Below, piece by piece: positions 44,101 to 54,599 of a stretch of DNA of 64,000 nucleotides; positions within the stretch are counted from its first letter, which is position 1; each line of letters begins with the position of its first letter. The stretch covers positions 15,427,136 to 15,491,135 of the forward strand of contig JBCFYV010011135.1 of NCBI GenBank assembly GCA_039000515.1, written 5' to 3'. The stretch is from Timema cristinae. Taxonomy: Eukaryota; Arthropoda; Insecta; Phasmatodea; Timematidae. Below the pieces are notes generated by a model. That model did no database searches, was not told where the DNA came from, and worked only from the letters and a program-made list of their open reading frames with translations. Both the position numbers and the translations under genes were made by a program.

Positions 44101-45019
44101 ACAGTATGTATCCTCTTATTGAATGACAGTCTGTATCCTCTTATTGAATGACAGTCTGTATCCTCCAAGTGAATGACAGTCTGTATCCTCTTATTGAATG
44201 ACAGTCTGTATCCTCCTAGTGAATGACAGTCTGTATCCTCTTATTGAATGACAGTCTGTATCCTCCAAGTGAATGACAGTCTGTATCCTCCTAGTGAATG
44301 ACAGTCTGTATCCTCCTAGTGAATGACATTATGTATCCTCTTATTGAATGACAGTCTGTATCCTCCAAGTGAATGACAGTCTGTATCCTCCTAGTGAATG
44401 AGAGTATGTATCCTCTTATTGAATGACAGTCTGTATCCTCCAAGTGAATTACAGTCTGTATCCTCCTAGTGAATGACAGTATGTATCCTCTTATTGAATG
44501 ACAGTCTGTATCCTCCAAGTGAATGACAGTATGTATCTTATTATTGAATGACAGTCTGTATCCTCCAAGTGAATGACAGTCTGTATCCTCTAGTGAATGG
44601 CAGTGTGTATCCTCCTAGTGAATGACAGTATGTATCCTCCTAGTGAATGACAGTGTGTATCCTCCTACTGAATGACAGTCTGTATCCTCCTATTGAATGA
44701 CAGTCTGTATCCTCCTAGTGAATGACAGTATGTATCCTCCTAGTGAATGACAGTGTGTATCCTCCTAGTGAATGACAGTATGTATCCTCCTAGTGAATGA
44801 CAGTGTGTATCCTCCTAGTGAATGACAGTCTGTATCCTCCTAGTGTATGACAGTGTGTATCCTCCTAGTGAATGACAGTCTGTATCCTCCTAGTGAATGA
44901 CCGTCTGTATCCTCCTATTGAATGGCAGTGTGTATCCTCCTAGTGAATGACAGTATGTTTCCTCCTATTGAATGACAGCCTGTATCCTCCTAGTGTATGA
45001 CAGTCTGTATCCTCCCATA
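41141..45019. repeat. 25-bp tandem array, about 155 copies
   Basis: The unit is TGAATGACAGTCTGTATCCT plus CCTAG. Three main forms of the last bases alternate: CCTAGTG, CTTATTG and CCAAGTG. GTATCC/GTGTCC is a second variable site, with GTGTCC common on the left (41150-42420) and nearly absent later. The last 450 bp has GTGTGTATCC/GTATGTATCC alternation. With period 25, frames repeat every 75 bp, giving spurious repetitive ORFs. Confidence 0.97.
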
Positions 45020-45229
45020 GAACGTGATGCTAGTAGTGACAGGCGGGTAGGGGGCAAAGGCTGTAACGGGTTGATCATTAGAACGTATTAACATGCTCAA
45101 TGAGTCGGAAGTTAACACTGCATCGTGTACACACACTGCTACTACTGGATTAGTAGAGGAGAAGGGGTGAGAATCGAGGCTTCAGCTAATGGATTAACCA
45201 ACATGTCGATGTGTAGTGGGCGAGTACAT
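45020..45229. other. Unique spacer
   Basis: GC-neutral sequence between the 25-bp array and FB-T copy 3. Nothing is recognised. Confidence 0.5.
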
Positions 45230-45629
45230 GTTAAGGTGGAAGTGTAGAGAACGCAAGCTATAAGCAAAATCTTTGTATTCTTTATACCAACTTTTTTTTT
45301 TTTGTTATTTGAAGTCAAATAACTATTCAGTACATACATTGAGATTAATTTTCTTCACATGGCGATATCAACATTTGTTGAATATCTTTCGAGGGTCACC
45401 TGGTGTTTTATGACAACATTTTCTCTTCATTTGAAAAGTTTCTCATCTAATGCCGCTATGTTCTTGACAGATATTCAACAACTGTTGACATCATCATGTG
45501 AAAAAAATTAAACTCTAAATTTATAATGGAGTATTATTTTATTTATTTTGATAAAAAAAATGTTGCCATACTAATTAAAAAATCACTGATCTTTCCTTTT
45601 GTCCCTTTCCATCCATCCTTATCCTCACA
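45230..45629. mobile_element. FB-T foldback element, copy 3
   Basis: ATTAATTTTCTTCACATGGC and GATATCAACATTTGTTGAAT on the left. CTAATGCCGCTATGTTCTTG at the centre. TTCAACAACTGTTGACATCA on the right. Outer arms are G-rich (AAGGTGGAAG) and C-rich (TCCCTTTCCATCC), as in the other copies. Confidence 0.75.
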
Positions 45630-46115
45630 TGCTTATTGCCGGCAGAATATTCTAGACAGCAGTTTTTTTTAATTGATCACAGCTTATGACTGTAAGAAAA
45701 CAATAATCCCTTTAATTTCTTTATAATTTTACTCCTCAGTTTTTTTTAAACTATTCGCAAACCTTCCTCCTTTTCTTTCTACTGAACATTTTCAAAACCT
45801 CAATCAAATAAATTTTGATTTATTGTGAATACTAATTTAACGCAGACGATATATTATCACGATTTCAAAATCCTTCAACCAACCAGCCCTATGTAGGGAC
45901 AGGATCATACACTCACCTATATATTGACGTGAACAATATATTGAACTAAAAAACTCTTAATAAATAATATAGTATTTCTTGACCTCTGCAATGGGCTCAC
46001 CTCTCCAAAAGACAGCTACTTTCGTATATTGTGTGTAAATTTAGACAGATACGATTATAAGTTTTAATAAATAACGCATATAAACTTTTTTTATGAGTTC
46101 ATTCATATATTATAC
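45630..46115. other. No recognised element
   Basis: AT-rich unique sequence. Confidence 0.5.
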
Positions 46116-46437
46116 TAGCCATCCCGCACGTCTCTGGCCGTAACCCACTGTGATATAAGAATTATAAAGGCCCTCCCCCTCCCCTCCAGCATGGTGCCCC
46201 ATTTTATCTCTGAAACTTAATTCTAAACCAGATTTTAAAAAATACTTCAAAAATTTGTTTAAAATATCCTAATTAAAAAGCTATTTAAAAATTTAAAAAT
46301 CTGGCTTCGAGTTGCATTAGGACTCCGTTACATCCACATATGTTAAACATTTCAGATCTCTACGTGCCTTAGATTTGGCTGGGCATCGCACACAAACAAA
46401 CACTTCCTTTTATTATTATAAAGATATAATATAAATG
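46116..46437 (+). repeat. Dispersed repeat G, copy 1
   Basis: ATACTAGCCATCCCGCACGT, then CCCACTGTGATATAAGAATT, CATTTCAGATCTCTACGTGC, GCTGGGCATCGCACACAAAC and CTTTTATTATTATAAAGATA. The same blocks occur inverted at 58440-58760. It is probably the 3' part of a retroelement. Confidence 0.6.
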
Positions 46438-46439
46438 TA

Positions 46440-46979
46440 TATATATATTATATAGGATGACAATAAAGAGGTTATTGCAAACAACATGTAATTTACAAGG
46501 GCTTATGATTTCAAATATTTAGGAATAATTTTAATTATCAATAACGATATTAGAGTGGAAATCAGTAAAATAATACAGTTGGGAAGTGCATGCTTATACT
46601 TAATTAAGTATTCGGTTGTCAAGAAATGTTAAACCTAGGAAATACAAAATAATAGTTTCTACTGTTGTTCTTTATGTTTGAAAAATATGGTCTCTTATAT
46701 TAGAGGACGAGAAGAAATTTAATGTTCTTGAATACAAAGTAATTAGAAAAATATAAGGTCCAAAGAGGGATGAAGATAAGGAAGATTGGTGGAAGGTACA
46801 TAATTTTGAGTTACATAACTTGTACTGATCATAAGATGTTTCTAGGGTAATCAAATCTTACAGGATACGGCGGGCACGACATGACACGCAAATGGAATAA
46901 TATAGAACCGTGTTCAAGAGTACTGACAGGCTAGCCCAATGGGAAGATACAATTGGGAAGACCAAGACGGGGATGGGAA
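46440..46979 (+). pseudogene. Dead LINE reverse-transcriptase C-terminal region, left part
   Basis: With frame changes and stops, the translation follows the C-terminal region of endonuclease/RT-type non-LTR retrotransposons. It shows YDFKYLGI, then NDIRVEI, STVVLYV, a WSLILEDEKKFNVLEYKVIR segment, GPKRDE and LHNLY, a degraded RRAR, then GRPRRGWEDNI. The upstream RT catalytic core is absent. Several stops and at least two frameshifts show it is long inactive. It resumes after the SINE at 46992. Confidence 0.85.
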
Positions 46980-46991
46980 GATAACATTATA

Positions 46992-47196
46992 TTATTATTA
47001 TTATTAGCACCGCGTCTTACTACCCATTCGGGTTATACGCACTTACGCTAATGTGTAATGGTAGGGTGATTGTGAGATGAAATGGAGGACCTACAGTTTA
47101 ACGTGGAATCCGAACCACGGTAGAGGCCTGGCATTCCCCACATTCACAAGATGTCTTGTCAGAGGTGAAGGAAGGGTTTGGTAATCAGATAGATCT
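46992..47196 (-). mobile_element. SINE-A, 5'-truncated, inserted in a LINE, with TSD
   Basis: ATT tail, GCACCGCGTCTTACTACCCA, and a body ending within TAATCAGATAGATCT. The tRNA-like head is missing. The duplication GATAACATTATA lies at 46980-46991 and 47197-47208 and falls within the LINE codons for Asp-Asn-Ile, so the insertion post-dates the LINE. Confidence 0.95.
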
Positions 47197-47320
47197 GATA
47201 ACATTATAATGTACCTGAAAGAGATAAGGTGTAATGAGATGAACGTGATAGAACTAGCTCAAGATAGGTATAGATGGCGTACTTTTTAAATGGCAGCAAT
47301 GGACTTTCGAGCTAATAATG
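47197..47320 (+). pseudogene. Dead LINE C-terminal region, right part
   Basis: It continues the reading across the SINE: DNIIMYLKEI, then ELAQDRYRWRTF and a stop, matching the usual family ending (AQDRxRWR). The start repeats the target duplication, so the join is unambiguous. Confidence 0.85.
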
Positions 47321-48149
47321 AGACAGAGTAAGTTGTCATAAAATATGTAGGTCTGTAGCCAATACAATATATAATGCATGTGTTATGTCAAATTAGCCCG
47401 ATTTATTTGTATAAAACAAGCCAAAAATATAAATCACCAAACGTTGTTTGATGCCTAACTTGGTTCTTGAAATGTGTGACATACCAAAGCTTCAACGACA
47501 ATCCAACTTTTTTTTTGTACATCACAAATCTAGGTTTAAGGTAATTTAATCTATATTAATTAGCTAAATAAGTTGCTGAGCAGTTTATTCGTAGTGAATG
47601 ATTTTTAGCACTAATAAACGTAAACCCCTATATTATAATTTAATTATATGTTAATATTAATAAACCTAAATCTTACCCCACACTAATATATATATATATC
47701 AACACTAATAACACATGAACCCCCATTTTATTTTTTTGAACTTATAAAATGGGGGTTCATGAATATTTAATCAATTTTAATAACTTATTAGTAATATAAA
47801 TAAATATTTTAAATATAATACCTTACTTTATTTATTATAATATAAAAATTAATGTTAAATATAAATTTATTATTTAATGTTATTTGTATTAGATAATTAT
47901 TGTATTTAAATTAAAATTAATATTTTATATCAATATATTATAAATAATATTAATTAATATAAATAATTTATATTAAATACATTAACGTTTAAATTAAATT
48001 CATTATATTTAATAGATAATTAAATATAATTATATAAAATCTTATCACGGGTATGGCTGTTTGGTAGTAAAAACTACAAGTTTGTACTAATCTCGCAAAC
48101 ACTTTTCCATGCAGTAAGATCTAATATAACATTTTTCATATTTACTTAA
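47321..48149. other. Extremely AT-rich block
   Basis: From about 47570 to 48040 the sequence is almost only A and T, broken by short ACCCC/GGGG islands and the hairpin at 47714. No gene is seen. It could be an old organelle-derived insertion or unstable intergenic DNA. Confidence 0.4.
47714..47761. repeat. Perfect 18-bp hairpin
   Basis: CATGAACCCCCATTTTAT (47714-47731) is followed after 12 nt by its exact complement in reverse (47744-47761). The C5/G5 core is striking in a block that is otherwise nearly pure A/T. Confidence 0.95.
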
Positions 48150-48345
48150 AGCTGGAGTTGAGATGATAAATATGAAATTTAAAGGAAATGTACGCGCATT
48201 TATTCTGCGGGAGAGTATAAAAACATTCAGCGAATGCCCCTCCCAATGTACTCATTCATAATTTGAGCCCCAGTCACAGATAAGACAGATTGGACGAGGA
48301 TGGGACTTAAGTCTGCAGCCTTATCGATACTGGCTAAGTCATAAC
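48150..48345 (-). mobile_element. SINE-B-like relic
   Basis: GGAAATGTACGCGCATTTAT and GGGAGAGTATAAAAACATTC follow the reversed SINE-B body. The head is very decayed. Confidence 0.45.
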
Positions 48346-48356
48346 TCTATGGCATC

Positions 48357-48400
48357 ATATTCTGAAAATTGAATAATTACACCTGGACACGCGAATTAAC
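48357..48400 (-). mobile_element. FB-C terminal fragment
   Basis: ATATTCTGAAAATTGAATAA, then TTACACCTGGACACGCGAAT, is the left terminus of FB-C. It is cut off inside the tRNA-like unit. Confidence 0.65.
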
Positions 48401-48712
48401 GTCTGTATTTTTACATTTTATATTGATAAAAATACTTTTTTTTAGTGAAAATAAAAAATATTGTTTTTTTTTTTGATCGGCATTGTTGAATTTTACCAGG
48501 ACTGCTTCTCTTCGTCTCTAAAAAATTTCTGGTCGAATGCCACTCATGTCAAATGTTTAAGAAATGTTTATATTACTTATTCTATGTAGAAAATTTAGCT
48601 AAAATTATTGTCTGAAGCAATATTGTATTTATTTTGATCAAACATCTTTTTTGTGATAAAACTAAAAAACACCTACCTTAATCCCAGGTCCCTTCTATCC
48701 CGACCTAGGGTA
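48401..48712. mobile_element. FB-T-like foldback, copy 4, strongly diverged
   Basis: CTGGTCGAATGCCACTCATG at the centre and TTTTGTGATAAAACTAAAAA at the right arm match FB-T. The ACAACTGTTGATATCA core is decayed. Confidence 0.4.
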
Positions 48713-48877
48713 AAGTCAGTAGAATATTTTTTTCGTCAATCTAATTCGTTACGCTTACACAACACTTTGTGTATAACTTACTTATTCATTATTCACCAGA
48801 GATTTGGGCCATAAAATACCACATTAAAAATAAGGGTTTTTTCTTCTTCTAATACTCTAATTTTTTTAAGAATAAAT

Positions 48878-49036
48878 GGTGACCTAGTGGTCCAGGGGTA
48901 AGGTGTCAAACTTCTGTGCTGGAGGTACGGGGTTCAATCCTTGGTCCCGGCACAGATTTATCTGATTGCCAAACTCTTACTTCATCTCTGACAAGACGTG
49001 TATTAATCACAACTTGTGAATGTGTGGAATGCCAGA
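48878..49036 (+). mobile_element. SINE-A, 3'-truncated
   Basis: GGTGACCTAGTGGTCCAGGG (A box), a B box in GGGGTTCAATCC, and a body to AATGTGTGGAATGCCAGAG, after which unrelated sequence begins. A missing 3' tail is unusual for a TPRT insertion and suggests later deletion. Confidence 0.88.
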
Positions 49037-50189
49037 GCAATTCATTTTCATGAACAGCTTCTTATGACATTTTCTAACACTCTTCCCTCCTCCTCTTCCT
49101 GATGCTATTTTCTGTATTCATCCACGAAGGTAATAACTGTCCAAATTGTCGCACTTACATAATTGATCTTCTTGTGTGTTTTTTTTTCTCAATGGTTCTT
49201 TTAATTCATGTATCAAAGTCACTACTCTCGCTTCAGTATAAATCACGCTTCATTTACTCAGAATAAACGGCGTGATGTTGAAAAAAAAAAAAAGGAGGGC
49301 GGGGGGGGGTTACGAGTGAAAACAAGTGACTACCGCTACCCGCCTCGAGGGCCAAACTCATCCTTAAAAATAAAAAAAGGGGGGCACAGTACTGTTAAAT
49401 GAGGGATGTAGCTTGAGATATCTTTCCCTCCCCTCCTACACATAACACCTCCTTCCTCCACCCCCTCCTCTTCTTCTATGACACAGCCAGTAGACCAATC
49501 ACGGGCCTTTCTAACTCAGTTCTTACTGCCGCCGATAGAGAGAGATTAACGTGACCTTGAAATAGTGCGAGTGAAAGCGTTCACGAAGGTAGCGTCTCTC
49601 ATCTTACACTACATTAGTTCAGGTTATTTTCGCTTCATCGTGTGTCCTTTATGACTATGTCCATCCCCCTACCTCCCCCCCCCCCTTTTTTTCAATTGAG
49701 TTATGTCATCCCTTACTGATCCATAAGTTAATTGAAAATTAAATGTTGTATCGAAAGGAAAGGAGATTGAGGTGGTGGTGTGGTGGTGGGGGTTTTATTC
49801 GGCCACCCTACTGTGTGCAGGGGTCATTAGGGTAAGTGCAAGGGTCGTTAGGTTGGCAGGCAAGGGATCGTCATTGAATGGCTGAGGCGAGGAACGAGTA
49901 ATTTTCACTCCCGTTTTATTATTTATTTTTTTTTCTCGAGAAACAAAAGATATTTTCACTCTATAGGGAAGGAATGTCGACATTCGGCGCGTCGGGTGCG
50001 ATGAAGAGGAAAAAGGGTGTGGGGTGAGTCTTTGAATATGATTGCGTCATGTTTTACGTGATTGAGGGTTGCAATATCGGCTTGTGAATACTCCCGATTG
50101 TATGTATGATATGAAATGGGAAAGGGGATGAGGGTGAAAACGAGGCAATTTAACCGATTGAAGTACCAACGATTGTTTTTTTTAAGCAC
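49037..50189. other. Unique sequence with GC-richer patches
   Basis: Poly-G and poly-C runs (49301, 49675), a G/T-rich run at 49770, and a patch at 49490-49620 containing GTGACCTTGA (an FTZ-F1/SF-1-type half site in reverse). Overlapping minus-strand frames at 49795-50189 have no recognisable domain. Confidence 0.35.
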
Positions 50190-50407
50190 CTTGAGCTAGT
50201 TCAATCAAGTTCGCCTCATTACACCCTATTACTAAATAGTTCTATCCAGTCACCCTCATTACACCTATCCCTATTTTAAGCTGGTTGTATACAGTCCACC
50301 TCACTACACTCTACCGCTATCTTGAACTAGTTCTAGCCAGTCTACCTCATTAGACTCTACTCCTATCTTGAACTAGTTCTAGCCAGTCCACCTCATTACA
50401 CCTTACA
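50190..50407. repeat. 46-bp tandem repeat, about 4-5 copies
   Basis: The unit contains CTTGAACTAGTTCTAGCCAG, then TCCACCTCATTACACTCTA. The left copies are the most diverged. Confidence 0.85.
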
Positions 50408-50670
50408 GTCCCTATTATGACATAATGAATATTTGTACCCAATGCTTATCTGTGAAGCCATTATAAAATGGTCAAAAACGGCTTTTTTAATGCAGTTTTT
50501 ATCCAAATGAAATTTAATATTTCAACAATATTCAGTATTAGGAACTTCTATTATCTCTTTATTTCTATTAATGTTTAATCCACGAGCAATATTGTTCGTG
50601 TATATTAACGATTTATAACCGACTGTATCACATAGTTGATTGGCATGTGATGGACGGGTCGCTCTTAAAC
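50408..50670. repeat. Dispersed repeat F, copy 3
   Basis: TATTATGACATAATGAATAT, GCTTATCTGTGAAGCCATTA and GTTGATTGGCATGTGATGGA align with copy 1 in the same direction. It lacks the CTCGCGCGAG part. Confidence 0.6.
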
Positions 50671-50839
50671 CAGCAACACAGAGGTCAATTTTTTACCACA
50701 TGGTACTTTTCCATCCTCTCTCCACACTAGTGTGAGCCAACCTATTTTAAACGAATATCTCCGACGAAAATATTAGATCGTTAGCTCCTAAACACTCGAT
50801 TATGGGTTGAATATATCTTTCATAAACACGACACTCTGA

Positions 50840-51295
50840 TGTTGACACACACAGAAATGCACACACACCCAGGCATACACAGATACACATTAATACAAAC
50901 TCAGACATACACACACTAAGCCAAACACAGATACATACACAGAGATACACATACATAGATACATGCATATATATAAGTACACGTAGATGCACACAATAAG
51001 GCAAACACAGAACCACACAATAATACAAACATAGTTAAATACACTAAGAAACATACACATAAACATATACACACTAAGGCAGAAACAAAATACACAGATA
51101 TACACACATATATACACACATATATCACAACACTAAGGCACAAAGTGATACGAACAGATATAAACACACTAAGGCACAAAGTGATACGCACAGACATAAA
51201 TACACTAAGGCATATAGATATACACACACATATACACACTAAGGCACAAAGTGATACGCACAGACATAAACACACTAAGGCACACACAGACAACT
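50840..51295. repeat. CA-rich array with a 36-bp higher-order unit
   Basis: ACACA-type sequence with a repeated ACACTAAGGCACAAAGTGAT, then ACGCACAGACATAAA, unit at 51133-51290. Three long cysteine/valine-rich minus-strand frames arise from the repeat and are not genes. Confidence 0.9.
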
Positions 51296-51517
51296 CCTGC
51301 CAGACACAACCACGCTGTTCCCCAAGAGAACCATGTGGAGGCCCCTAGTGTGTCCCAGGGGAGTTTTCGGTTGTTAACTACTGGTCGGGCACGCTATCCC
51401 CGGCGCGAGTCAATGTTTGAGGTGTGGTAACTGAGCCCAGCCTTTTGGTAGGGGGAGGGGGACACCCCCTTACAATGTTGATGAAGATGCGCAAGAGAAG
51501 AGGATGGGAATAAAAGG

Positions 51518-51586
<69 letters not shown>

Positions 51587-51800
51587 TTTCCCGAGGGACC
51601 CTAGAGCTTTTGATACCAGCAGCGGCAGCTCGTGTGGTAATTATCCAGGCCAAAGTAAACATTTGCAAGCCTTCCCCCCTGTCCTCCCCTCACCAAGTTC
51701 CTCTTCTCAAATGTTTGTCCGTCTCTCACAGAGCCCGATGTTGACTTGCACTGGCCTTCCATACAGTTTGGAGAGGGTGGGGGTGGGTTTCATTGGTTAA
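51296..51800. other. GC-rich unique block split by a (GA)n run
   Basis: GC-rich on both sides of (GA)n at 51522-51582. Left has CGGGCACGCTATCCCCGGCG, right has CAGCAGCGGCAGCTCGTGTG. (GA)n next to GC-rich sequence is common at arthropod promoters, but no gene start can be shown. Frames crossing the GA run encode Arg-Glu or Leu-Ser repeats only. Confidence 0.3.
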
Positions 51801-52065
51801 TTCTTGCGCGGGGCTGAATTTCCCGTCCAAACATGACTTTAGAGTTTTGAAAACATTGAAATTGTATATTTCGTTGTCTCCCCTCACACTCCCTGCATTG
51901 CCCTAAGCACATACATGTATGCATTGTAAACAACTAGAATCAAAGCTTGAGGGGAAAGTCTAGAATTTGATTTTTATAGGAAGCCCATTATTTGAAAACT
52001 GAAAACTCATGTTGCCATCAATGTAGAAAACAAAATGTCACTATTGTATTTGGATTCTTAGTCCA

Positions 52066-52453
52066 TTAAATTAAGGTGGAGAGGACGCGAGAAAAAGTGA
52101 GTTTGCAGGTTTTTTTATCAAAATATTTTATTGGCCAAATTAAGTCATATCTCTCCGGTAGACACATAAAGTTTAATTGTATTCACATGGTGATATCAAC
52201 AGTTCATGAATATCTGTCCAGGGTATCCTGGAATTTAATTATAATATTTCCTCTTAATTTAAAAAAAATTGTTATATAATGTTACTATGCTTACAAGTAT
52301 TCAAAAACTGTTGATATAAGTACGCGAAGAAAATTAAAATATATATATATATTGTTACTAAAACAATTTATTTATTTTGGTCTAAAAATTCTTGCTCTAA
52401 AAACTTTTAAAACATGGCCTTTTCAAACGTACTCTACATTCTCACTTTAAGGT
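52066..52453. mobile_element. FB-T foldback element, copy 5
   Basis: AGTTTAATTGTATTCACATG and GTGATATCAACAGTTCATGA on the left. TTCAAAAACTGTTGATATAA and GCGAAGAAAATTAAA on the right. Outer arms are AAGGTGGAGAGGACG and CATTCTCACTTTAAGG. Confidence 0.78.
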
Positions 52454-53470
52454 CATTTTACAATAAGAATGACTACTTTTTTTTATTCTGTAACATTTTG
52501 ATGGGGAATTTAACATAGGTAAGGGTTGGGGAGGTTAACTTGGAAAAGATAGCAAGTATCAATGTCTCAGCCAGCCATTCCAGCAACACCGACCAGATAA
52601 GGAAGCCGGCGTCTGCTTTACGTGGGTGTGTCATTAGTTGGGATTATCTGACCCTCTGTATCAGCCGGGCATATTATGTTCCGCTAGTTGATGTTGTCTC
52701 TACAGTCGGTACAGTCAAAAAAAGAAATTTCATAAAATAGACATTTCAAATTTATATTCGCGTTAATCAATTCGGACAAATTAACTAAATTGACGAGCAG
52801 ACTTAGGTTTAAAAAACTACTTAATTCTAAATAACGACACTGTGTACTAAAAACGAGATAAAATCAATTTATCGTGGTATAAAAAGAACCGTATTTATAT
52901 ATGACTAATATTATGCAACATTACCACTTTTAAATTGTTTGCACATTTAAAATTACTTGTTTTTTTAACATGTCATAAATATTTCACTTTACGCACTTCA
53001 TACGAATGTTTAGTTACACTACAACCCCATTACGTTACCTTAATGATGGAATATGAAAAGCGTAAAATAGCAAGTTCACTCATTGTAACTCATGATCTGT
53101 AATTATTTTAAATCATTGAATCACTAATAATAACTTGTTAAAATTGTGCAATAATATCTGACTGTTGAATGACATTAAAAATGTAAATACGGTATAAATT
53201 ATTCATAAGGAAGTATTATTGGAAGCTTTGATAACTTTTTAAATGAACTTTATAACTAACAAACCAAATAAAACGTATATCTATAATGCCAAATGTTAGT
53301 GACTTTCAACTGATGCTGATGGTCAGAAGTTAGAATATTATAATTATACATTTCATAGCACCTATAACCCCGACTATGTTTAAAAAAATAACACTTTAAA
53401 CTATTATTTGAAGATCATAAAGCCAAAGCTATTATTTATGCTTTTAGTGAGGAATACTCCATCTATATAT
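52454..53470. other. Mostly AT-rich unique sequence
   Basis: A GC-neutral patch at 52540-52720 holds a 66-codon frame (CTCAGCCAGCCATTCCAGCA and on) with no recognisable domain. Confidence 0.4.
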
Positions 53471-53496
53471 CATATTCTTAAAATTGAAAAATGACA

Positions 53497-53567
53497 CCTG
53501 GGCACGGGAATCGAACCCAGGACCTTTGACTTAGTACGCCAATGCCCCAACCACGGAGCTATCCAGG
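53497..53567 (-). other. tRNA-like unit, left arm of FB-C copy 3
   Basis: On the minus strand: CCTGGATAGCTCCGTGGTTG to GGGTTCGATTCCC and CCCAGG, 71 nt. A and B boxes are well kept. Confidence 0.7.
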
Positions 53568-53859
53568 AAACATCCCGTGCGTATGATCATTCTTCACTCA
53601 TATTTTAAGACAGAGTCTATGATTGACGTGTGGAAATCTTCGGCTACAAATGTGTGATTATTTAAGATCACAAGCTATCAGATAACGCAGCCACCTTCGA
53701 CTCAGTAGTTGGCTTAATGCTGCCACTTGTACAACTATTATGGCTGATAGCTCGTGATCTTAATAAAATCACACATTTGTAGCCGAAGATTTTCGCGGCG
53801 TCCATCATAGATTCTGCCTTAAAACATGAGTGAAGAATTACCTTGAGCACTGGATGATT

Positions 53860-53930
53860 CCTGGATAGCTCAGTAGTTGGAGCATTGATGTACTAAGCAA
53901 AAGGTCCCAGGTTCGATTCCCGTGTCCAGG
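53860..53930 (+). other. tRNA-like unit, right arm of FB-C copy 3
   Basis: CCTGGATAGCTCAGTAGTTG opens a 71-nt unit. The acceptor stem CCTGGAT/GTCCAGG is intact. The D stem is GCTC/GAGC. The anticodon-like stem is decayed (TTGAT/GCAAA). The B box is AGGTTCGATTCCC. Confidence 0.72.
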
Positions 53931-54109
53931 TGTAATTTTTAAATTTTCAGAATATATTATTTGAAGAGTTTCTCGTTAAATAAACTCCTTGACATCTATT
54001 GAGAGACTTCCCTAGAGCAAACTTATATACTACTGTTTCCTCTGTACCACACTTGACCCATCCCCAAAAGTCGGATATGGGCCGGGTTTAAATACGGTTG
54101 AGCTTTTGT

Positions 54110-54350
54110 AAGTATTTGTGACTAAGAACCAGTTTCACAGCCAAATTTAGTACGCTTCAAGTATAGTGCCATAATAAATACAAAGCGACACCTACCTAAG
54201 CGAGAATGGAATGGGCTAATTTCGCATATGAATATAGCCCACTCCATTCTGGTCTAGGCAGGTTTCATCCTAGCATTGTGTAAAGCACCGTACTTAAGGC
54301 GTGCTAGGTCTGACTATGAATCTAGTTCAAAATAAGGAAATTTGACTTAA
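54110..54350. mobile_element. Foldback MITE with long imperfect stem
   Basis: GAGAATGGAATGGGCT and AGCCCACTCCATTCTGG flank a short loop at about 54220-54236. The pairing continues outward (TTTAGTACGCTTCAAGTATA against TACTTAAGGCGTGCTAGG, then AACCAGTTTCACAGCC against GACTATGAATCTAGTT). The total stem is about 100 bp with scattered mismatches. Confidence 0.65.
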
Positions 54351-54599
54351 GCATAATAGTATGTAAAACTTGATTCACACGCTCGCCGAAAAATAGAAAA
54401 CAGAATATGCGCAGTAATTCAAACACTTTAAGTTGGCCCATGATGCGTGGCAACGCTTTAAAACAGCTGATTATCAACATATATTATTTCATAGTAGATA
54501 AACGCATATTTTAGATCATTCTCCCGATGGTTGTTTACAAATTATAGCGCTGTGTCGTGGCACAATCCAATACATTAATACACACGCTTTACATTAACG

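Larger units (their letters stand above)
53471..53957. mobile_element. FB-C foldback with tRNA-like arms, copy 3 (longest)
   Basis: Both arms are complete. Outer ends are CATATTCTTAAAATTGAAAA and, in reverse, ATATTCTGAAAATTTAAAAA. Each is followed by a 71-nt tRNA-like unit on the strand pointing outward, then ATATTTTAAGACAGAG, TTTGTAGCCGAAGATTT and AGATCAC(A/G)AGCTATCAG. The centre (53690-53740) is about 55 bp of unique sequence. It is non-coding. Confidence 0.88.

Noticed and set aside
44291..44518. 75-codon repetitive minus-strand frame
   Set aside because: Product of the 25-bp satellite. It has no start context, and the frame is lost where units vary.
47570..48040. Confident call of nuclear mitochondrial DNA
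   Set aside because: The A/T block lacks any recognisable mitochondrial gene, tRNA or rRNA, so I leave it as a hypothesis only.
50747..51293. Three long Cys/Val-rich minus-strand frames
   Set aside because: They are translations of the CA-rich repeat array in overlapping frames, with no non-repetitive part.
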